64,000 nucleotides of DNA from UBA11346 sp038060575 (lineage in GTDB: Bacteria; Planctomycetota; UBA11346): assembly GCA_964652775.1 (NCBI GenBank), contig CAZZAM010000012.1, positions 27,091-91,090 of the forward strand. Reading direction: 5' to 3'. Made by a program: the position numbers and the translations under genes. The notes beneath the pieces were generated by a model, which worked only from the letters and a program-made list of their open reading frames with translations, made no database searches and was not told where the DNA came from. The first letter of the stretch is position 1. Each line of letters opens with the position of its first letter. This document shows, one piece after another, positions 62,953 through 64,000 of this stretch.

Positions 62953-64000
62953 ATGACTGAATCCATCCCTCAGCAGAAGCCAATATTTACGGCCGAACTT
63001 GGCCCTCGCAGCGCTAAATTGGCAGTTTTCACCTGGGACGAAGCGAGAGCGTGGATCGACCGCGAGTGCCAACATTGGGCATGGCTGAATGCTGCGCAGC
63101 AGAATCGTGGTGTGTTAAGCGCGAACGGCCAGACGCAAACAAACATCATACGCGCTCAAGAAGGCGTGCTGAATCTACTCAACCGAATTCGCGAGACGCT
63201 TCAGCGAGAACCACCAAATGAAAACGCCCTCAACCAACTCCTGACTGAATATGCAATTCGGCGCATCCCCTCTAGTGTACATCCATTGGGTATCGCTATC
63301 AGGGAGCTATCAGAAAAGGATCCGGCTCTGGCGGCAGTCTGCGCAATTGCCGCAATACGACATGTGCCGGACATGGTCATGTGCCCACTGTTGGGAATTG
63401 CCTCTGCTCGTGTCGTGCTCATAGAACTTGGAATGTCAGATGGAGAGCATATAGCCAAACATCTTGTTGGAGCCTGTAAGGCAATCGATGAGCGCCTATC
63501 TGAGATCGCTGGAACCCATAAATCGCACCGTGAACAGGGAGAAAGGCTTCTTTCCGACCATGACAAGGCGCTGACGAAACTTCACACGGATAAGATCGCA
63601 GAGCTCCAAAAGGCATTGGAGACTTCGACCGCTAACCTCAAGAAGATTGAGGTCGAGTACCACGATAAGTTGGCCCTGCATGCCTCTGTGAAGTACTGGA
63701 GTGATAAGCAGAGACGCCACTACACGAAAGTCAGATGGTTTACTGCCACTACCATCCTTGCTGGCGGAGGCGGATTCTTCGGACTCTACCAACTAGGATC
63801 AAATCTACTAGCCAAGTTACAGCCCACTAATCTAACTGCGACTCAAGGATCCCAAACTACAATCTCCATGGGGGAAATCGCGTTGTTCCTCATTGTCACG
63901 ACCGGCGTCATCTGGCTGGTTAGAATCTTAGTGCGACTGTTATTGAGTAAACGTTCGAGATTGCCTACTAGCCAAGAGCTCGTGGCTGGCAGAATCGGCC
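62953..64000 (+). CDS. Coiled-coil membrane protein, DUF6161-like, truncated by window end
   Basis: The frame is open from ATG 62953 to the right edge (at least 349 residues) and lacks its stop. The N terminus has a Trp-rich segment (AVFTWDEARAWIDRECQHWA) like the 'W..E..FW.WL' start of DUF6161 proteins. A helical region follows, then a coiled coil (about residues 185-245, KIAELQKALETSTANLKKIE). Two membrane helices come last (about 262-282, TATTILAGGGGFFGLYQL; and 308-330, ALFLIVTTGVIWLVRILV). It is 81 bp after the nuclease-like gene on the same strand. The family name is a recollection, not verified. Confidence 0.7.
   Translation, partial: MTESIPQQKPIFTAELGPRSAKLAVFTWDEARAWIDRECQHWAWLNAAQQNRGVLSANGQTQTNIIRAQEGVLNLLNRIRETLQREPPNENALNQLLTEYAIRRIPSSVHPLGIAIRELSEKDPALAAVCAIAAIRHVPDMVMCPLLGIASARVVLIELGMSDGEHIAKHLVGACKAIDERLSEIAGTHKSHREQGERLLSDHDKALTKLHTDKIAELQKALETSTANLKKIEVEYHDKLALHASVKYWSDKQRRHYTKVRWFTATTILAGGGGFFGLYQLGSNLLAKLQPTNLTATQGSQTTISMGEIALFLIVTTGVIWLVRILVRLLLSKRSRLPTSQELVAGRIG

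Overview
The window is bacterial DNA of moderately high GC, densely packed with genes and with many ATGA/GTGA stop-start overlaps. The gene content fits the PVC superphylum, most likely Planctomycetota: secreted DUF1573 proteins, a secreted PQQ-type beta-propeller, a very large RHS/YD protein preceded by a lipoprotein, a DUF1573-multihaem cytochrome fusion, a PhyH/TIM-barrel/MttB-like cluster, and several families of intergenic palindromes. This assignment is inferred from gene content only.

Left part, 1-40 kb, looks chromosomal. It holds kdsB-pyrG; a VapBC-like pair; an oligopeptide ABC transporter operon on the minus strand (oppA-oppB-oppC-oppD plus a small membrane protein); a membrane hydrolase; a GAF/HD-GYP phosphodiesterase; an RlmI-type methyltransferase; dxs; purQ with a secreted Ig-like protein; bioD with a DUF1573 protein; a HigBA-type pair; gpmI; a CoaB-like protein; tRNA-Lys(CTT); a large secreted protein; a beta-propeller; tRNA-Thr(CGT); icd and smc. 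At 33-40 kb is a catabolic-looking cluster: two AraC regulators, two TIM-barrel isomerase-like proteins, an MttB-like methyltransferase, a PhyH dioxygenase and an esterase. Palindromic repeat families sit between these genes.

Middle part, 40.2-50.2 kb, is a mobile, mosaic region. Two direct copies of the 3' half of a tRNA-Leu(GAG) gene, cut at the anticodon loop, lie exactly 6,000 bp apart and share homologous flanks. I read them as attachment-site scars of tandem integrations. Between and after them are four toxin-antitoxin pairs, whole and broken copies of DDE integrase-core transposases, an approximately 2-kb transposon with inverted ends that carries its own toxin-antitoxin pair and a frameshifted transposase, and a GC-richer block with ferritin, a histidine phosphatase and two broken genes. 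A 546-bp tandem duplication and four copies of a short repeat end the region.

Right part, 50.2-64 kb, holds a lipoprotein / 2,231-residue RHS protein / small membrane protein operon, a DUF1573-cytochrome c protein, and several unrecognised genes. These include an AT-richer three-gene cassette with overlapping frames, a protein with a PD-(D/E)XK-like nuclease motif, and a coiled-coil membrane protein that runs off the right edge. The setting suggests conflict or defence functions, but no known defence system can be named from the sequence alone.
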